The notes under the pieces were generated by a model. That model was not told the DNA's origin. It saw only the letters and a list, made by a program, of their open reading frames with translations, and ran no database searches. From Trichobilharzia szidati (Eukaryota; Platyhelminthes; Trematoda; Strigeidida; Schistosomatidae): 64,000 bases of DNA. Location: positions 20,529,710-20,593,709 of the forward strand of contig OX235271.1 of the NCBI GenBank assembly GCA_944472155.2, given 5' to 3'. Positions 1 to 10,400 of the stretch are shown piece by piece. Numbering within the stretch: the stretch's first letter is position 1; every line of letters starts with the position of its first letter. The position numbers and the translations under genes were made by a program.

Positions 1-640
1 CCTTTATTCTCTCCAGAATGATGCGACACAGGATTTTACTTGGCATCGACAGGAGCATGATTTCTCGCCAGTTCTTGCAGACTCCTAGGTCGTCCTTCTT
101 TAGTAGTTTCACGAGGTAACCTTTCCTTCAGTCAGTAGGAACTTTTCCCTCCTTCCAGACCTTTCGCAATAATGGAGTCTGCATATCTGCTGTCGTCTCT
201 GGGTCCGCTTTCAGTGCTTCAGGGGGTATTCTATCCGGTCAAGCTGCTTTTCCAGCTATCAGAAGCTTGACTGCATTCAAGACTTCAGCTTTCATTGGAG
301 GATTGGTGTCAACTTGCAGTTGTGTACGTGCTGTTGTTGGTATTTCTGGACGAGTTGCAGGTGGTGGTCTGTTCAAGAGTCCTTTGAAGTGGTCCGCCCA
401 TTGTTTAATCTGTCTTTCTTGCTTGGTAGTTTGGTCCCCTTGGCTGTCTTTTATAGGTTTCACTTGTGTTGGTCTCTTCCCGGATAGAGAATTGGTTATC
501 TGGTATAATGTCCTCAGAACCATTTCGCCTGTCACCTTCTCAGCTTCAGAGGACAGGCTGTCGTAGAAATGAAAATTCTATTACCTGGAACTCTTCTTCA
601 CTTCATTGGTCAGTGCTGTGTAACCTGAGCTCAGCGACTC
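1..640 (-). mobile_element. RTE-type non-LTR retrotransposon remnant
   Basis: Minus-strand fragment of an RTE-clade LINE that runs off the left edge. The frame from 535 down to 239 reads TLYQITNSLSGKR, then HFKGLLNRP, the linker that precedes the reverse transcriptase (RT) in RTE elements. The first ~150 bases match, same strand, the RT start at 47,880-48,030. Only the pre-RT linker and the first RT block are present; the endonuclease is missing and the catalytic RT would lie outside the window. Frames are interrupted, so it is a dead copy. Family call rests on motif recognition and on similarity to the three fuller RTE copies in this window. Confidence 0.75.
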
Positions 641-780
641 TTTCTCTAGTCCCTCCTTAACTCATTTATTTATCATGAAAATAAGTCAAAATGTGCCTCA
701 ATCCCAAAGGATGCAGTATCAAAGTCAGTTCGCTGGAGACCAGAATTCAAATGAGCAAAACACAGAGTGTTAGGAGAAAT

Positions 781-1348
781 CAGTGTTGCGCTGCACAGTC
801 AGCATACTGTCAGACGTGCTTGTAATCACTCCTAGGTTGTCGTGTCCTTCTCAAACCCAGACGTCACCTCCTGCAGTCGAGAATTAAGGCTTCTGTCTTC
901 TTTCCTCTTCAATCTCTCGTCCATCTTGTCAGTAGACAACCACGCACATCAATCACAGATAGAAGCAATCAATCATCACAAAGACTCTGAGGATGGTACT
1001 GGTTTCTGAACAGAGTGTTTCAATTCAATTCACCATTCGTAAATGAAATTCAATACGTGTAAAGAACCGATCTGCATAGGCACAACAAATTATGAAAACG
1101 TTGTGCAATGACACAAACTAGTATTGTGAAGAAGTGATATTCGGTTTATGGTTATGTCCTCACAGAGAAAGAATGAACGGGCAAGTGATTTGTTATGTTT
1201 CCAATGTATTTACATAAATACGCAGTTGTTTAATTCAAATCACTTACAAATAACTTCATTATTATTTTGATTTGAAAAAAGGGAAACACCATAGTGAGTG
1301 TCCCTGATGAAAATATTTATTTAACTTTCAAATTCATTGTATTCTGCT
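781..1348. repeat. Left flank of array unit 1 (non-coding)
   Basis: Repeated at 5,281-5,843 and 9,776-10,245. No long open frame; short frames here do not resemble known proteins. Copy 1 has an extra AATC near 970 relative to the others. I see no tRNA-like head and no clear terminal signals, so its origin is unknown. Confidence 0.7.
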
Positions 1349-2387
1349 CAGTGAATAAATTTGTTTTCAACAACTTCATATTCATGCCTTACCGTCATGT
1401 TTATATTTCTGAAAGTTTTATTAAGTGGCACTAAATAATTGCTCTGGCAATATAATCATATGTGATAAGAATTACGATAATTAAAATGTTTAAAGCTGTA
1501 GTGCTGAAGTGGATAAATTACAAAATTATTATAGATTGTTTTATAAGTGAATTGAAATCAGAAATGTTTTTCAAATGTCAAGTGTTGTCTGAACATTTTA
1601 AAAATTTAGGAGTGCGATTGCGATAAGAATGAAGATGTGAAGTGAAGTGGAAAGAATTCAAGTGGTAAAATAAAATGGAAACTAGAAAGAACATTACTAT
1701 GACCAAGGTAAAGAAAAGGGTTTGACTAAACGTTTTTGAACATATAATTTAGGTTTCTGTTCATGTATAGCTAAGGCTTCGGCTATGCATAAGTGAAGAA
1801 AACGTAAACCCTTGGATCGATTCGATTTTGCCATGTAGATGACTTTGAAAGATGAATCACGTGGGGCTAAATGACCTGACTCTAACAGGTGATCACAGAT
1901 AGACGACTTCGGAGTTCTACGTTCGCCTTTCACTAACCAGACTGGATAGTGTTCAGCTACACGTTTTCGGAGATTACGCTTACAACGTCCAATATAAACA
2001 GCTCGACAAGAGCAGGTAAAAGAGTAAATACACATGGATGTGGACAAAAGCGGTAATCCATCCTTGACGCATTGTCTAATCATATTTCGGCTGGTAAAAA
2101 CTAGTTGCAAGTCAGCTGCAGGAAAAGTACGTTTAATACATTTAGATAAACGATTTTTAATCAATTCCGAAATGGTGTCACCTTTGAATGCCAGACTCAT
2201 AAACAGTTTTTTCTTTGGCACTGTAATTTGTCTAGCGGTGGGCTCTTTCTTGATGTTACGTTCGATAAACCTTGTAGGATAACCATTGTTAAGGAGATTT
2301 GATCGAAGGTTATTTAGTTCACTATCGATTGTCTCTGCAGAGCAGATTTTACGAATTCTAGAGCATAAGGAATGAATAAGATTTCTC
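1349..2387 (-). repeat. Left inverted arm of PLE copy 1
   Basis: Reverse complement of 3,707-4,746 with only scattered mismatches by eye. It holds a GIY-YIG domain on the minus strand and an AT-rich non-coding tail (1,349-1,690). The inner boundary is sharp: GAGAAATCTTATTC is shared, then the arms diverge at 2,388 and 3,706. Confidence 0.88.
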
Positions 2388-2464
2388 ACTTTAATTTTCG
2401 GGATACGCCAGAGAAATACGTTTTCAACTATTCTGACATATCTTTGTCTGATATTCAAATGCAA
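1697..2464 (-). CDS. PLE GIY-YIG endonuclease ORF, chimeric N-terminus
   Basis: 255-codon open frame. From about residue 27 on (RNLIHSLCSRIRK) it is the post-RT thumb and GIY-YIG endonuclease region of a Penelope-like element. The nuclease core shows CSCRAVYIGRCKRNLRKRV, with the YIG of the GIY-YIG signature, preceded by a CxC pair, followed by RxxEH, and ending near LYVQKRLVKPFSLPW. The first ~26 residues are read from the antisense of the RT middle segment, so they are an accident of the inverted junction. The nuclease would nick DNA to prime PLE reverse transcription. The same 255-residue ORF recurs at 8,125-8,892 on the other strand. Whether it is ever translated is unknown. Confidence 0.7.
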   Translation of the reverse strand: MHLNIRQRYVRIVENVFLWRIPKIKVRNLIHSLCSRIRKICSAETIDSELNNLRSNLLNNGYPTRFIERNIKKEPTARQITVPKKKLFMSLAFKGDTISELIKNRLSKCIKRTFPAADLQLVFTSRNMIRQCVKDGLPLLSTSMCIYSFTCSCRAVYIGRCKRNLRKRVAEHYPVWLVKGERRTPKSSICDHLLESGHLAPRDSSFKVIYMAKSNRSKGLRFLHLCIAEALAIHEQKPKLYVQKRLVKPFSLPWS

Positions 2465-2545
2465 ATCCTATCTCTTGGTCTGAAGTTCTCTACTTTTTCG
2501 TACAGAGTTAACGAATGAGACACAAAAGTTCAGTTTGAAAATCTC

Positions 2546-4397
2546 ATGAATCAAACACATGACTTGTGTCCAACGTCTAGCGAAGACGTTGAACAATTTA
2601 AATCTGCATTATTTCATTGTTATTACCAGTACCAAAGAACGCAAGGCAGACAACGACAAATGTTATCAAAAGAACACAAAAGACAGCCTAATGAACTGCT
2701 CAACAACAAAAGTATAATACTGATTCGTCCAGACAAAGGATAAGGTATTGTTATCCCTAATCGTGGTGACTATGTCAATAAATTATGTACCATCCTGAGT
2801 GATGAAGAAAAATTTCAAAAAATCACCTGATCAAAAAGGCAAGACAGAGAATATTGAGAAAGAATTATCAAAAACTGTGACAAAATTGAAGCAAGAATGC
2901 ATCATTACTCCATATATGTTTGAACAGCTTAAACCATCTGGTTACACTATCCCTCGTTTATATGGTCTTCCAAAGGTGCACAAAGATGATTTTCCTCTGC
3001 GACCTGTATTGGATATGCTGAATTCACCGTATCACCCTACCGCTAAATGGCTTGCGGAAATTCTGGAACCAGTGAGATTAAATCTATGTAAACATAGTCT
3101 TTCCGACACTTTTGACTATGTCAGTTGTGTTGATGAAATTAATGTGTCTCGTAAACATATGCTTTCGCTAGATGTTTGTTCATTGTTCACAAATGTACCA
3201 CTAGTAGACACTATCTACTGTCTATGCGAGTATATTGATTCAAATAGCATGAACATTGGCTTACCAACTGAATATCTTAAACAACTATTTTCGAGATGCA
3301 CACTGAATGTGCAATTTAGATTTAATGATGTCATCTACAATCAAAGGGATGGAGTCGCAATGGGGTCTCCTTTAGGACCGCTCTTAGCGGACGTCTCCAT
3401 GGCTAGCTAAGAGAATAGCCCACTAAAGGAAACCATCGATAGTTTGTTTATGTATAAAAGATATATAAATGACACTTTCATTGTATGTGACGAAAACTCT
3501 TCAACTGCCGAACTTCTTGGAATATTTAATGGTTCTCACCCATCTTTGCTTTTCATGGTCGAAGAAGAGTCGAATTCCTAATTTCACTCCCTCGATGTTA
3601 AGCTAGATAGAGGAGAGAATGGCACGCTGTTAAGGTCGATTAACCGAAAGAAAACGTTCACTGGGCAGTACACTAAATTTAACACTTGAGTACCGTTAGG
3701 GAGAAAGAGAAATCTTATTCATTCCTTATGCTCTAGAATTCGTAAAATCTGCTCTGCAGAGACAATCGATAGTGAACTAAATAACCTTCGATCAAATCTC
3801 CTTAACAATGGTTATCCTACAAGGTTTATCGAACGTAACATCAAGAAAGAGCCCACCGCTAGACAAATTACAGTGCCAAAGAAAAAACTGTTTATGAGTC
3901 TGGCATTCAAAGGTGACACCATTTCGGAATTGATTAAAAATCGTTTATCTAAATGTATTAAACGTACTTTTCCTGCAGCTGACTTGCAACTAGTTTTTAC
4001 CAGCCGAAATATGATTAGACAATGCGTCAAGGATGGATTACCGCTTTTGTCCACATCCATGTGTATTTACTCTTTTACCTGCTCTTGTCGAGCTGTTTAT
4101 ATTGGACGTTGTAAGCGTAATCTCCGAAAACGTGTAGCTGAACACTATCCAGTCTGGTTAGTGAAAGGCGAACGTAGAACTCCGAAGTCGTCTATCTGTG
4201 ATCACCTGTTAGAGTCAGGTCATTTAGCCCCACGTGATTCATCTTTCAAAGTCATCTACATGGCAAAATCGAATCGATTCAAGGGTTTACGTTTTCTTCA
4301 CTTATGCATAGCCGAAGCCTTAGCTATACATGAACAGAAACCTAAATTATATGTTCAAAAACGTTTAGTCAAACCCTTTTCTTTACCTTGGTCATAG
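2546..4397 (+). pseudogene. PLE reverse transcriptase plus GIY-YIG, disabled
   Basis: Core coding region of PLE copy 1. In order: an N-terminal part ending IILIRPDKG (2,546-2,740), RT block YTIPRLYGLPKVHKDDFPLRP, LDVCSLFTNVP, MGSPLGPLLAD (~3,360), a catalytic block reading YINDT (3,462-3,476), then thumb and GIY-YIG (CSCRAVYIGR) to the stop at 4,397. Lesions: TAA 2,741, frameshift near 2,828, TAA 3,408, TAA 3,579, TGA 3,687. The Y-x-D-D box of active PLE RTs has Asn in place of the first Asp. The element is therefore inactive. Every one of these lesions is also in copy 2. Confidence 0.87.
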
Positions 4398-4746
4398 TAA
4401 TGTTCTTTCTAGTTTCCATTTTATTTTACCACTTGAATTCTTTCCACTTCACTTCACATCTTCATTCTTATCGCAATCGCACTCCTAAATTTTTAAAATG
4501 TTCAGACAACACTTGACATTTGAAAAACATTTCTGATTTCAATTCACTTATAAAACAATCTATAATAATTTTGTAATTTATCCACCTCAGCACTACAGCT
4601 TTAAACATTTTAATTATCGTAATTCTTATCACATACGATTTTATTGCCAGATCAATTATTTAGTGCCACTTAATAAAACTTTCAGAAAGATAATCACGAC
4701 GGTAAAGCATGAATATGAAGTTGTTGAAAACAAATTTAGTCACTGA
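3707..4746 (+). repeat. Right inverted arm of PLE copy 1
   Basis: Carries the C-terminal GIY-YIG coding segment (174-codon open frame from 3,873 to 4,397) and the ~350-base 3' tail. It pairs with 1,349-2,387. Confidence 0.88.
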
Positions 4747-5280
4747 ACTAAAAGTGTGTTTTTATTTACAAATAAATAGGTATTTTTTGTGTATTATAAA
4801 ACTTCACAGTAGAAGTTAGAATAAATATAATTATCAGCATGATGAAGATTTGACACTGCAAGAAATGCCGAACATGGGTCCGACTTATTTATTTTCAACA
4901 AAGTTATTGTGGATAACAACCGATAGACTGCTGGTGCGAGTATGAGTAAACAAGTATCACCACGCAATGACAAATATACAGCTGGTAAAATGAAAATACA
5001 CAGGATGAACTTTTGTGTACATTTTTCAGCATATTCATATATAATTTTATCATATTCAACATAAGTTAATATATATGAGTTCATCCCAAAGGATGTAGTA
5101 TCAAAGTCAGTGCTTTCGAAATGTGTTGACCAAATACATATTATAAAATTACGGAGAGTCAGGATACACCCAAGAGAAAATGTTTCAAGCGACGTGACAT
5201 AAACAAATTGATGAATACTGACATGAATAAATGGAAAGAATAAATCAAATTAACTAGGCAGATGCAACATAAACAGGCAT
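4747..5280. repeat. Right flank of array unit 1 (non-coding)
   Basis: Repeated at 9,242-9,775, nearly identical. It contains a 96-codon open frame on the minus strand (4,794-5,084; copy at 9,289-9,579) that I do not recognise and that is most simply chance in AT-rich DNA. Confidence 0.65.
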
Positions 5281-5843
5281 CAGTGTTGCGCTGCACAGTC
5301 AGCATACTGTCAGACGTGCTTGTAATCACTCCTAGGTTGTCGTGTCCTTCTCAAACCCAGACGTCACCTCCTGCAGTCGAGAATTAAGGCTTCTGTCTTC
5401 TTTCCTCTTCAATCTCTCGTCCATCTTGTCAGTAGACAACCACGCACATCAATCACAGATAGAAGCAATCATCACAAAGACTCTGAGGATGGTACTGGTT
5501 TCTGAACAGAGTGTTTCAATTCAATTCACCATTCGTAAATGAAATTCAATACGTGTAAAGAACCGATCTGCATAGGCACAACAAATTATGAAAACGTTTT
5601 GCAATGACACAAACTAGTATTGTGAAGAAGTGATACTCGGTGTATGGTTGTGTGTTCACAGAGAAAGAATGAACGGGCAAGTGAATTGTTATGTTTCCAA
5701 TGTATTTATATAAATACTCAGTTGTTTAATTCAAATCACTTACAAATATCTTCATCATATTTTGATTAAAAAACAGGGACACACTATAGTGAGTTTCCTC
5801 GATGATAATATTTTCTTGATTTTTAAATTCATTGTTCTCTGTT
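5281..5843. repeat. Left flank of array unit 2 (non-coding)
   Basis: Direct copy of 781-1,348. The two diverge somewhat in the last ~100 bases before the PLE arm, with small indels. No gene seen. Confidence 0.7.
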
Positions 5844-6191
5844 CAGCGACTAAATATGTTTTCAACGACTTCATATTCATGCCTTACCGTCATGTTTATA
5901 TTTCTGAAAGTTTTATTAAGTGGCACTAAATAATTGCTCTGGCAATATAATCATATGTGATAAGAATTACGATAATTAAAATGTTTAAAGCTGTAGTGCT
6001 GAAGTGGATAAATTACAAAATTATTATAGATTGTTTTATAAGTGAATTGAAATCAGAAATGTTTTTCAAATGTCAAGTGTTGTCTGAACATTTTAAAAAT
6101 TTAGGAGTGCGATTGCGATAAGAATGAAGATGTGAAGTGAAGTGGAAAGAATTCAAGTGGTAAAATAAAATGGAAACTAGAAAGAACATTA

Positions 6192-8043
6192 CTATGACCA
6201 AGGTAAAGAAAAGGGTTTGACTAAACGTTTTTGAACATATAATTTAGGTTTCTGTTCATGTATAGCTAAGGCTTCGGCTATGCATAAGTGAAGAAAACGT
6301 AAACCCTTGGATCGATTCGATTTTGCCATGTAGATGACTTTGAAAGATGAATCACGTGGGGCTAAATGACCTGACTCTAACAGGTGATCACAGATAGACG
6401 ACTTCGGAGTTCTACGTTCGCCTTTCACTAACCAGACTGGATAGTGTTCAGCTACACGTTTTCGGAGATTACGCTTACAACGTCCAATATAAACAGCTCG
6501 ACAAGAGCAGGTAAAAGAGTAAATACACATGGATGTGGACAAAAGCGGTAATCCATCCTTGACGCATTGTCTAATCATATTTCGGCTGGTAAAAACTAGT
6601 TGCAAGTCAGCTGCAGGAAAAGTACGTTTAATACATTTAGATAAACGATTTTTAATCAATTCCGAAATGGTGTCACCTTTGAATGCCAGACTCATAAACA
6701 GTTTTTTCTTTGGCACTGTAATTTGTCTAGCGGTGGGCTCTTTCTTGATGTTACGTTCGATAAACCTTGTAGGATAACCATTGTTAAGGAGATTTGATCG
6801 AAGGTTATTTAGTTCACTATCGATTGTCTCTGCAGAGCAGATTTTACGAATTCTAGAGCATAAGGAATGAATAAGATTTCTCTTTCTCCCTAACGGTTCT
6901 CAAGTGTTAAATTTAGTGTACTGCCCAGTGAACGTTTTCTTTCGGTTAATCGACCTTAACAGCGTGCCATTCTCTCCTCTATCTAGCTTAACATCGAGGG
7001 AGTGAAATTAGGAATTCGACTCTTCTTCGACCATGAAAAGCAAAGATGGGTGAGAACCATTAAATATTCCAAGAAGTTCGGCAGTTGAAGAGTTTTCGTC
7101 ACATACAATGAAAGTGTCATTTATATATCTTTTATACATAAACAAACTATCGATGGTTTCCTTTAGTGGGCTATTCTCTTAGCTAGCCATGGAGACGTCC
7201 GCTAAGAGCGGTCCTAAAGGAGACCCCATTGCGACTCCATCCCTTTGATTGTAGATGACATCATTAAATCTAAATTGCACATTCAGTGTGCATCTCGAAA
7301 ATAGTTGTTTAAGATATTCAGTTGGTAAGCCAATGTTCATGCTATTTGAATCAATATACTCGCATAGACAGTAGATAGTGTCTACTAGTGGTACATTTGT
7401 GAACAATGAACAAACATCTAGCGAAAGCATATGTTTACGAGACACATTAATTTCATCAACACAACTGACATAGTCAAAAGTGTCGGAAAGACTATGTTTA
7501 CATAGATTTAATCTCACTGGTTCCAGAATTTCCGCAAGCCATTTAGCGGTAGGGTGATACGGTGAATTCAGCATATCCAATACAGGTCGCAGAGGAAAAT
7601 CATCTTTGTGCACCTTTGGAAGACCATATAAACGAGGGATAGTGTAACCAGATGGTTTAAGCTGTTCAAACATATATGGAGTAATGATGCATTCTTGCTT
7701 CAATTTTGTCACAGTTTTTGATAATTCTTTCTCAATATTCTCTGTCTTGCCTTTTTGATCAGGTGATTTTTTGAAATTTTTCTTCATCACTCAGGATGGT
7801 ACATAATTTATTGACATAGTCACCACGATTAGGGATAACAATACCTTATCCTTTGTCTGGACGAATCAGTATTATACTTTTGTTGTTGAGCAGTTCATTA
7901 GGCTGTCTTTTGTGTTCTTTTGATAACATTTGTCGTTGTCTGCCTTGCGTTCTTTGGTACTGGTAATAACAATGAAATAATGCAGATTTAAATTGTTCAA
8001 CGTCTTCGCTAGACGTTGAACACAAGTCATGTGTTTGATTCAT
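6192..8043 (-). pseudogene. PLE reverse transcriptase plus GIY-YIG, disabled (copy 2)
   Basis: Minus-strand counterpart of the gene at 2,546-4,397. RT blocks GLPKVHK, LDVCSLFTNVP and MGSPLGPLLAD lie in 7,790-7,179, and GIY-YIG in 6,716-6,192. It carries the same stops and frameshift and the same YINDT box as copy 1. The 65-codon N-terminal piece differs from copy 1 by one residue (Pro to Ser), and the 203-codon RT piece appears identical. Shared lesions show that the copies arose by DNA duplication, not by separate retrotransposition. Confidence 0.87.
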
Positions 8044-8124
8044 GAGATTTTCAAACTGAACTTTTGTGTCTCATTCGTTAACTCTGTACGAAAAAGTAGA
8101 GAACTTCAGACCAAGAGATAGGAT

Positions 8125-8892
8125 TTGCATTTGAATATCAGACAAAGATATGTCAGAATAGTTGAAAACGTATTTCTCTGGCGTATCCCGAAAATTAAAG
8201 TGAGAAATCTTATTCATTCCTTATGCTCTAGAATTCGTAAAATCTGCTCTGCAGAGACAATCGATAGTGAACTAAATAACCTTCGATCAAATCTCCTTAA
8301 CAATGGTTATCCTACAAGGTTTATCGAACGTAACATCAAGAAAGAGCCCACCGCTAGACAAATTACAGTGCCAAAGAAAAAACTGTTTATGAGTCTGGCA
8401 TTCAAAGGTGACACCATTTCGGAATTGATTAAAAATCGTTTATCTAAATGTATTAAACGTACTTTTCCTGCAGCTGACTTGCAACTAGTTTTTACCAGCC
8501 GAAATATGATTAGACAATGCGTCAAGGATGGATTACCGCTTTTGTCCACATCCATGTGTATTTACTCTTTTACCTGCTCTTGTCGAGCTGTTTATATTGG
8601 ACGTTGTAAGCGTAATCTCCGAAAACGTGTAGCTGAACACTATCCAGTCTGGTTAGTGAAAGGCGAACGTAGAACTCCGAAGTCGTCTATCTGTGATCAC
8701 CTGTTAGAGTCAGGTCATTTAGCCCCACGTGATTCATCTTTCAAAGTCATCTACATGGCAAAATCGAATCGATCCAAGGGTTTACGTTTTCTTCACTTAT
8801 GCATAGCCGAAGCCTTAGCTATACATGAACAGAAACCTAAATTATATGTTCAAAAACGTTTAGTCAAACCCTTTTCTTTACCTTGGTCATAG
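8125..8892 (+). CDS. PLE GIY-YIG endonuclease ORF, chimeric N-terminus (copy 2)
   Basis: 255-codon open frame, apparently identical to the one at 1,697-2,464 but on the plus strand and in the opposite arm. Residues 1 to ~26 are antisense of the RT middle; the rest is thumb and GIY-YIG nuclease (CSCRAVYIGR, then RVAEHYP). Its position is the predicted outcome if the middle segment flipped relative to copy 1. Function beyond the nuclease family is not inferable. Confidence 0.7.
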   Translation: MHLNIRQRYVRIVENVFLWRIPKIKVRNLIHSLCSRIRKICSAETIDSELNNLRSNLLNNGYPTRFIERNIKKEPTARQITVPKKKLFMSLAFKGDTISELIKNRLSKCIKRTFPAADLQLVFTSRNMIRQCVKDGLPLLSTSMCIYSFTCSCRAVYIGRCKRNLRKRVAEHYPVWLVKGERRTPKSSICDHLLESGHLAPRDSSFKVIYMAKSNRSKGLRFLHLCIAEALAIHEQKPKLYVQKRLVKPFSLPWS

Positions 8893-9775
8893 TAATGTTC
8901 TTTCTAGTTTCCATTTTATTTTACCACTTGAATTCTTTCCACTTCACTTCACATCTTCATTCTTATCGCAATCGCACTCCTAAATTTTTAAAATGTTCAG
9001 ACAACACTTGACATTTGAAAAACATTTCTGATTTCAATTCACTTATAAAACAATCTATAATAATTTTGTAATTTATCCACCTCAGCACTACAGCTTTAAA
9101 CATTTTAATTATCGTAATTCTTATCACATACGATTTTATTGCCAGATCAATTATTTAGTGCCACTTAATAAAACTTTCAGAAATATAAACACGAATGTAA
9201 TGTATAAATATGAAGTCGTTGGAAACAAATTTAGTCACTGAACTAAAAGTGTGTTTTTATTTACAAATAAATAGGTATTTTTTGTGTATTATAAAACTTC
9301 ACAGTAGAAGTTAGAATAAATATAATTATCAGCATGATGAAGATTTGACACTGCAAGAAATGCCGAACATGGGTCCGACTTATTTATTTTCAACAAAGTT
9401 ATTGTGGATAACAACCGATAGACTGCTGGTGCGAGTATGAGTAAACAAGTATCACCACGCAATGACAAATATACAGCTGGTAAAATGAAAATACACAGGA
9501 TGAACTTTTGTGTACATTTTTCAGCATATTCATATATAATTTTATCATATTCAACATAAGTTAATATATATGAGTTCATCCCAAAGGATGTAGTATCAAA
9601 GTCAGTGCTTTCGAAATGTGTTGACCAAATACATATTATAAAATTACGGAGAGTCAGGATACACCCAAGAGAAAATGTTTCAAGCGACGTGACATAAACA
9701 AATTGATGAATACTGACATGAATAAATGGAAAGAATAAATCAAATTAACTAGGCAGATGCAACATAAACAGGCAT

Positions 9776-10245
9776 CAGTGTTGCGCTGCACAGTCAGCAT
9801 ACTGTCAGACGTGCTTGTAATCACTCCTAGGTTGTCGTGTCCTTCTCAAACCCAGACGTCACCTCCTGCAGTCGAGAATTAAGGCTTCTGTCTTCTTTCC
9901 TCTTCAATCTCTCGTCCATCTTGTCAGTAGACAACCACGCACATCAATCACAGATAGAAGCAATCATCACAAAGACTCTGAGGATGGTACTGGTTTCTGA
10001 ACAGAGTGTTTCAATTCAATTCACCATTCGTAAATGAAATTCAATACGTGTACAGAACCGATCTGCATAGGCACGACAATTTATGAAAACGTTTTGCAAT
10101 GACACAAACTAGTATTGTGAAGAAGTGATACTCGGTGTATGGTTGTGTGTTCACAGAGAAAGAATGAACGGGCAAGTGATTTGTTATGTTTCCACTGTAT
10201 TTACATAAATACTCAGTTGTTTAATTCAAATCACTTACAAATCTA
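9776..10245. repeat. Left flank of a third, truncated array unit
   Basis: Matches 781-1,245 and 5,281-5,745 until about CACTTACAAAT, then departs. No PLE follows. Confidence 0.8.
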
Positions 10246-10312
10246 TTTATTTCTATTTTAAGTTATTCCCCGGGGGTATAATTTTTAGTAAGTGCTATTT
10301 TTTTAATATAAA

Positions 10313-10400
10313 TTTTCACTGTAGGATTTCGAAAAAATTTATATATATCAGCAGGATGATTTTTGGACACTGCAGGGAATGCCTGATGATATCTTATCAT
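10313..10400. repeat. Diverged trace of the array's right flank
   Basis: ATCAGCAGGATGATTTTT followed by GACACTGCAGGGAATGCC resembles 4,803-4,880 (ATCAGCATGATGAAGATTT, GACACTGCAAGAAATGCC). It sits just after the third left flank, as if this unit had never had, or had lost, the PLE. Confidence 0.5.

Larger units (their letters stand above)
1349..4746 (+). mobile_element. Penelope-like element (PLE), array copy 1
   Basis: A PLE with inverted ~1.04-kb arms (1,349-2,387 and 3,707-4,746) around a 1,319-base middle (2,388-3,706). The middle reads on the plus strand into the right arm and together they encode the PLE RT followed by a GIY-YIG endonuclease domain. Known PLEs have RT plus GIY-YIG and terminal repeats (pLTRs) in direct or inverted orientation. 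Here the inverted arm includes the whole GIY-YIG coding segment. The coding region is broken, so this copy cannot move by itself. Confidence 0.88.
5844..9241 (-). mobile_element. Penelope-like element, array copy 2, middle segment inverted
   Basis: Same PLE as copy 1. Arms are 5,844-6,882 (minus) and 8,202-9,241 (plus); the 1,319-base middle (6,883-8,201) is the reverse complement of 2,388-3,706. As a result the RT now reads leftward into the left arm, while the outer tails and array flanks keep the same order as in unit 1. This is what recombination between the inverted arms would produce. Confidence 0.88.
781..10245. repeat. Tandem array, ~4.5-kb period, two full units and a partial third
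   Basis: The string starting CAGTGTTGCGCTGCACAGTC recurs at 781, 5281 and 9776, giving unit lengths of 4,500 and 4,495 bases. Each of the first two units has a ~565-base left flank, a Penelope-like element with inverted arms, and a ~535-base right flank. The third unit keeps the left flank to about 10,245 and then departs. Outside the element the units are direct repeats with few differences by eye. A small trace of an earlier unit may exist at ~690-716, resembling 5,085-5,115. Confidence 0.9.

Noticed and set aside
2034..2282. 82-codon frames antisense to the GIY-YIG segment (also 3,812, 6,529, 8,307)
   Set aside because: Shadow frames of the PLE coding sequence on the opposite strand.
4700..4746. 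Hammerhead in the array PLE tails (ATGAAG, then GAAAAC, then GTC)
   Set aside because: Resembles the 22-kb ribozyme in order, but there is no stem I or stem II pairing in any of the four arms.
4794..5084. 96-codon minus-strand frame repeated at 9,289-9,579
   Set aside because: No domain, no start context, and identical only because the flank is duplicated. AT-rich chance frame is simpler.
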